Below, piece after piece: positions 58,753 through 64,000 of a stretch of DNA of 64,000 nt. A model generated the notes under the pieces. That model was given only the letters and a program-made list of their open reading frames with translations. It was not told where the DNA came from and did not search any database. The stretch is from positions 1 through 64,000 of the forward strand of contig NW_027417690.1 in NCBI RefSeq assembly GCF_009905375.1. The letters are read 5' to 3'. This stretch comes from Apium graveolens (Eukaryota; Streptophyta; Magnoliopsida; Apiales; Apiaceae). How positions within the stretch are numbered: position 1 is the first letter of the stretch; each line of letters begins with the position of its first letter. The translations under genes and the position numbers were made by a program.

Positions 58753-59918
58753 GTAATTCCCAGAATAATACATGGTTGTAGAAAGCAAAAGATAAAGATT
58801 ATTACCCTAGTCCCTTTAATTTCTGTCTAAAGCCCCTATTTATTACCTTTTCGCGAATATATTAGAGAACTAAGTATATCTTTCTTTCCTTTTCGGCAAT
58901 TGTTCATATTCCCAATTGAATACTTTCCGCTTTAGTAATTGTTCAGATTCCTAATTGGCCCATATGATTTGTAGATATATAGTCTTATTTAGTTATTTGT
59001 CAACGACTGTTGATGAAATTTACCTTAGCGGATGTATGAGGCCTCAAATATAATTTCTTGCTAACTTTTAATCAGGGTCTTCATTTAACCTTCTAGTCTT
59101 CTGTTGTAGACAACAAAGGATAGTTAGATGTGTACAGGCTCCTTTATTTCTTCTCCGTCTATGAATCTTAGTATCTTATTCTTACCAACCTCAGAGCTCC
59201 ACTTTTTGTGATGTTTCGGATTCGACTCAAAAGCTGTAACCCGATTTCTGAAGCACTACACCAACATCGCAAAAGATTTATATTTCTCATTACACAAATA
59301 CATGTATCACCATTTCCTTTCGGTAAAACGCAGAACACACAAAATCTTTTAAGAGAATAATACCCAATATTCGATGTTCCGTTCAAGAGCTTAGGCAAAC
59401 TAATTTGACCCATCTAACTTTGGATGACAAATTATATTGAAATTTTCCATAATAATGTTTCTAAAAAAACACCACTTCTCCCTGTTGTGTGGTACTACAA
59501 TTAAAGTGTATAATGAGCAGACTTTCTTGCACTACTACTGCCTCTTGTGCCCCCTGGCATTGAAGCGTATAATGATTATGTGCAGGCTTTCTTGCTGGTA
59601 ATTGCAATCTATGTTGTTATTTAGGTTGTAGTCTTAAGTTGTTCTTTTGGCTTGCTATTTAAGTGCTTCTAGCGACAACTTGCTGTTTGAATTATCTCTC
59701 TGTAAGTGATCCATGATGGAATTTCCTTAAGAAAATAAATTCTGGGTTGTGGCGCATTACAGAATGACCAAATTTGTACTTTAGAAACTAGAAAAAAGGG
59801 AGGAGAATAGTTGTAAGTTTAAAATGTGCGTTTGAGCGAGTGATGAGTAATCAAGTTATGCTGCTTAATATACAATACCGGGCGTAATTTTAAATATATA
59901 CCTAAATGTTTTCTGTAG

Positions 59919-60226
59919 ATTCCCAGGCCTTATAATGCAAGCAAGGAGGAATCTCTGTTTGTTTTCCCAAGGTATATACCAATTATTGTTATATGCACGT
60001 TGCAGTCTTGTTATTTGAAATCATTGTACCGATAACTTGATGCATGTTTTAAAATATTCTCTAGTTTCGCTCCTCCGCTTCATTTTAAGAAAAAGGTCAT
60101 GCAAGAAACAAAGGATGGAGAATTGATAATGATCCTCCTCCCATAAAACAGAAGGCTTAGCGGGAAAGACTTATTTGACTTGCTGCTCAGTCCTTCAGAG
60201 GAAGATTTAAAGCAGTGGCCCTACAG
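59919..60226 (+). pseudogene. Unidentified two-exon fragment, copy 4
   Basis: Duplicate of 31088-31395: exons 59919-59971 and 60065-60226, same in-frame TAA; NASKEESLFVFP has E to K. Confidence 0.55.
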
Positions 60227-60843
60227 GTTGACTTTTGATGTATTTTCCTACTAATTTACTTGACAAGTATATTCTAGTTACGCCAGGTTTTTTAAAAGTA
60301 CTTCTATGCAGATATATTGTTTTTTTCCTTTACAAACTAGGCCTAACCGGTATTTAAAAAAAATAATAATTTTATATAACCGCAGAAGATAGTGATCATG
60401 TTGCAAGTTCCCATATGCTATATGCTGATTGGATCCCTGGAAGCTTCCACATGTTTGATAACTTTGAGATGATACAAACCTTTAGTTATAGAAACATTTT
60501 GTACTTAGTGAAGTTGATGTATTACTTTTTTGGGTACATGAATGATAGTGATTATTATCAATCCACATATAATAATATGAATTTGTTAACATAGATTTAT
60601 ATAGTTGAAAGTGACACTTGGAGCCTTTTCAGATGTGCCATTTAGACACTTCCCCCCTTTCCACTGTTATTTTGATCATTTGCAACATAATTATAAAGGA
60701 GAAAGAATGTAGAGTTTGCGATCTTGTTGGTTAATTAGATTTCTTGATACCATGAAAGCTTTTCCGTTGTGAAATTTACAGTATTTAGCTCTTCCTCTTT
60801 TGTTTCTGCTACCTGGACTGACCAAAATTCATGTGGTTTACAG

Positions 60844-61595
60844 TGAAGTGAGGATAGAAGGTTTGGAAACATTGGATTATCTAGACAACCTGTCTGATCG
60901 AAAATGCTTCACTGAACAAGGAGATGCAATTACTTTTGAATCTGAGGTATACAGTCTTATGTTTGGGTTCCCTTAGTTTTGTACTTCAATAGTGCACAAT
61001 AAATGAGCATAGCTGTCATCATCTCCTGTTTGTTGACACTCTTCTTCGAAATAAGGGATGTAAAAACTTAATTATGAACTAAGATAAGTGGAGGTAAATA
61101 TGTGCAGTAAATCTCCTCATAAAACGTATAACAATTTTAGATATATAGAAACCTTTAAGGTAGATAACATATATGCAAGTGTCTCTTAGCCCAAACTAAA
61201 CATCTTTTTTTTTAAGTGCCAAATATGCAAAAACTTGTTTTGGCTGACGTAAAATCACATTAACTATCATTTCTTTTTTACTTTGAGTTCTATCTGTTGT
61301 GTGACAATTCTGAAGATAGATTGCTTATGGAGCAGCTTCAAGTGGAATGATATCATGTCAATTTTTTAAGAACTTGAATCTACTGCCTTGTAGATGAAGG
61401 CTCTGCCTCAGAAGTTGATCTTATCTGTTTTTCAGGTGGATCGGGCTTATCTTTCTACAGAAGATTGTATTGCAGTCCTCGATCATGGAAAGAAGTTTGA
61501 GATAAAAAAAGGGGGCTTATCTTTCTACAGAAGATTTTATTGCAGTCCTCGATCATGGAAAGAAGTTTGAGATAAAAAAGGGTTACCTTATGCTG
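60844..61595 (+). pseudogene. Glucose-6-phosphate 1-epimerase fragment, copy f
   Basis: Exon one 60844-60946 intact. Exon two 61436-61595 contains a 70-bp tandem duplication (units starting 61444 and 61514) that shifts the frame. The end reads GLPYA at the CTG|GTAAG donor in another frame, equivalent to the GLPDAV of plant epimerases, confirming the family. Confidence 0.8.
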
Positions 61596-62030
61596 GTAAG
61601 ATTTTGCCGTATTTTGTTGGAATGAAAATAATAAACTATATTATTAAATCAATACAAGTAGAATGCATGTTATATATATATATATATATTAAACGTAAAA
61701 CAGATGCACAAGATTAGTCAGATAAGTAGCCTAATTAGTCATGACTTTCCTACAACAATTGAATATAAATGTATCTCTATTGCCTAGGATTTCCACAATT
61801 CATTTTGATTTGAAGTTGTAATTCGTTATCTAGAAGGTGTCAATTTCCGGACTCTATTCACTTGTACAATCTTGATTATTCATGTGTGTGTATACATATG
61901 ATTGTGGACTTGTGGCACAGTTAGACAATTTAACTGAATTATTTTACTATCTTTATATGTGATTTTTTTTAGTTTTATTATCGAACTTCTACTTCTACTT
62001 TTACTTCATAAATTTCTGAAATACTTGCAG

Positions 62031-62094
62031 AATCAATGAAGAAAATGCTCCATGAATCCCCTCCCCCGTTGAGTCGTTGACATCTAGTTTCCAG
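62031..62094 (+). pseudogene. bZIP exon-2-like module, fifth context
   Basis: CAG acceptor and CAG|GTAATT donor around AATCAATGAAGAAAATGC...; not coding. Confidence 0.5.
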
Positions 62095-63307
62095 GTAATT
62101 TTTTCATTTTTCTAATTAATGCAAGATTTGTAATATTTGTTGCAGTTGTAATTTTTTTTGATTTTATTTTTTGCTATTATTTTAAATTTATTATAGAAAT
62201 TCATGCTTTACTAAAATCGATAGAATTTTCGCAATGAAACGTCATTTGGTGAATGCAAAAGTAGTCAATTTTTACTTTTAAGTATTCACATTTGGAGTTA
62301 TAAATCTCATATGAAGACTCAGAATAACATATTATCAAATTTTTTTGGTTACATATTCCAAATTACTCCACTGGAGATTGGTCACAGCTCATTCTGAATG
62401 GTGTACATAGTCAGTGTCTGCTATATATTTTACCGGCAATATCAAATCATAGATATTTTACTTATTCATGGAAGTGGTGTGCATTACTGTAACATGAGAA
62501 TGTCTAGTAATAAGTACCTTTGGATTAGTATTATTGATCTTCTAAACTTATTCTTATAATTTTCTTAACAAGTGCCCTGTTTTCAGCAATTGCTTGAGGA
62601 AGCTGTTGCAGGCCATCTAAATCCATAGCATCTAACCGTGTTTGGCTCAGATGAAGCCTCAAAATATTATTACTGTGGATTCTTCTTTAATGTCCATCCA
62701 ATTATTTAGAGCAGCTGCAACCTGCTAGATGCGGTAATGCCCAGAATAGTACATGGGTGCAGAAAGCAAAAGGTGATGATAATTACTTTAGTCTCTTCAT
62801 CTTTTTCAAAGACCCTATTTATTATCTTTTTGCATATATAGTAGATAAATACTTGGTATTCCTTCCTTTCTTCTGCAGTAATCGTTCATATTCCCAATTG
62901 AACACCGCTTTGGTGGTTGTTCAAATTCCTAATTGGCATATGATCTTTATATATATAGTCTTAACTTTTCAGTTTTCACAACTGTTAAAGGAATTAACTT
63001 TAGTGGATAAAGGAATTAACTTTAGTGGATAAATGAGGTCACAGATATAATGCCTTGCATGCTTGTAATTAGGGTCTTAATTTTAACCATCTAGTCTTCT
63101 GTTGTAGACAACAAAGAAATATTAAATGTGTACAGGCTCCTTTTTAAAAATGTTCACTAAATAAATGTGCTTCTGTGATTGGTTTGTCTACCTTTTTCTT
63201 AACTTCCTGTACCAGATCTAATTGTTATACTTGGTATTTGAATAAACACCTTTTAATTCATAAAGTAATTGACAGTGTTGGAATTAAATATCATGTCCCT
63301 CTCCTCT
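62095..63307. other. Mosaic spacer of the last unit
   Basis: Diverged relative of 23814-25030. It contains the minus-strand DGLQQLPQ segment (62575-62720) and a 22-bp tandem duplication at 62988-63031 (AAGGAATTAACTTTAGTGGA...). No gene recognised. Confidence 0.5.
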
Positions 63308-63525
63308 AGATTTTCTGTCCTTAACCCCTCCTTCAAAACTATCATGTCCCTGTTGCGCATCAGCAACAGTTTATTCTTGAACTTTTCTGTAAAGATTAGT
63401 ATAATTGTACCTCGTCATCAATTTCTTATCCAATTACACTGCAACCAATTACTCACTTTCTGCTCAGCCAAAAACTTAAGGGTCCAGTTGTCAGGCTTGA
63501 TGAAAAAAGTGATTATCCATGAGAT
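63308..63525 (-). pseudogene. Ty3/gypsy RNase H fragment, copy g
   Basis: Minus strand carries FIKPDNWTLKFLAEQKVSN-like sequence and FTEKFKNKLLL in a shifted frame; the most diverged of the seven copies. A 3'-terminal exon that precedes this fragment in other units is missing. Confidence 0.65.
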
Positions 63526-63793
63526 ATGCTGTCCAAATTGCCTATGTATATGCATATGAAATGAACAGAAGTATATTGAACGTAATAAAAGGGTGCAAGG
63601 TCATCTTTCATCTTTCATTTCGCTATGTGTATAGTATTACTTGTATCGTCATATTGGTGTTAGTTGTCCGGCCGCTTCAAACATCATATGGGAAGATAAA
63701 GTAAAAATTCATTTGATGAAGTATTGGATCATGTATACACCACCTGATTATAGCATATGCTTGATTATAATGATTTTTTCTTTTTAACTACAG

Positions 63794-63945
63794 AGTGGTA
63801 CAAGTACAAGCACGTTTTTTTTGTGGGGAATGCTTCAACGTCGCAATGGAAGGAAATATAGTTCAAGACGTGAAGATTGATGAAACGTGAATAAGCAGTC
63901 ATCAGATTATAAGATTATAATTCTGCTAGAATTCTTAGAGATTGA
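63794..63945 (+). pseudogene. Unidentified 3' fragment, copy 7 (short)
   Basis: Same deleted form as 16152-16310, with VQDVKIDE and a stop. Confidence 0.45.
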
Positions 63946-64000
63946 TTTAAAGGTTATTTTGCCAGTTAACTTTATAGATTGTACTGTTTCCTTTTTCGAA

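Larger units (their letters stand above)
40427..61155. repeat. Large tandem duplication, copy 2
   Basis: Base-for-base counterpart of 11588 to about 32425. Spacers in this copy not listed separately (about 43000-44003, 44747-47249, 50000-50890, 52671-54188, 55340-56618, 57660-58672, 58753-59918, 60227-60843) hold the same content as described for copy 1, and I saw no additional gene in them. Confidence 0.95.

Noticed and set aside
11588..61155. LTR retrotransposon with 20-kb LTRs
   Set aside because: The long direct repeats contain host exons with introns, have no TG...CA ends or primer-binding site at their edges, and no pol region lies between them; tandem duplication explains them.
1..64000. 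CRISPR array, operon or bacterial features
   Set aside because: Spliceosomal introns, plant gene families and plant transposons throughout; repeats are long duplications, not short spaced repeats.

Overview
This is an AT-rich eukaryotic nuclear window, almost certainly from a flowering plant and probably a eudicot. The evidence is a set of intron-bearing exon fragments of plant-specific families: a PIN-type auxin carrier, an NPF/PTR transporter, a group-A/FD-like bZIP, a class-A heat-stress factor and a plant glucose-6-phosphate 1-epimerase. Plant transposons (PIF/Harbinger, Ty3/gypsy, MITEs, a Helitron-like end) and plant TATA/site II promoter elements point the same way. I see no complete functional host gene, rRNA, tRNA or CRISPR. 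All family names come from reading translated sequence by eye; no database search was possible.

Layout. Bases 1-5660 are the tail of one repeat unit (block A: an unidentified two-exon fragment, an epimerase exon, an unidentified 3' exon). Bases 5661-11590 are transposon territory: an AT-rich stretch, a broken PIF/Harbinger element (7.1-9.33 kb) and a low-complexity segment with Helitron-like ends (9330-11590). Bases 11588 to about 30000 are block B: TATA promoter plus bZIP exons, antisense HSF fragment, antisense gypsy RNase H, a second bZIP copy, PIN exons, an NPF exon, two-exon epimerase, then more copies ending in a third promoter-bZIP cassette. Bases 30067-33230 and 33230-38110 are two further block-A copies joined head to tail. 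Bases 38085-40430 are again transposon-like and promoter sequence. Bases 40427 to about 61155 repeat 11588 to about 32425 at an offset near 28.85 kb, almost base for base. The last 3 kb is a related but more diverged unit.

The region is therefore a nested tandem array of gene-fragment mosaics. Pieces of at least five unrelated host genes, with their introns and splice sites, plus antisense retrotransposon and HSF pieces, were brought together and then multiplied by tandem duplication at several ages. Most fragments carry frameshifts or stops, and different copies are broken at different places. The recurrent promoter + ATG + bZIP-zipper cassette (seven copies, five with a clear TATA box) is the part most likely to be transcribed. 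Paralogous copies record dated events, including a clean empty-site/filled-site pair for a 716-bp PIF/Harbinger MITE.
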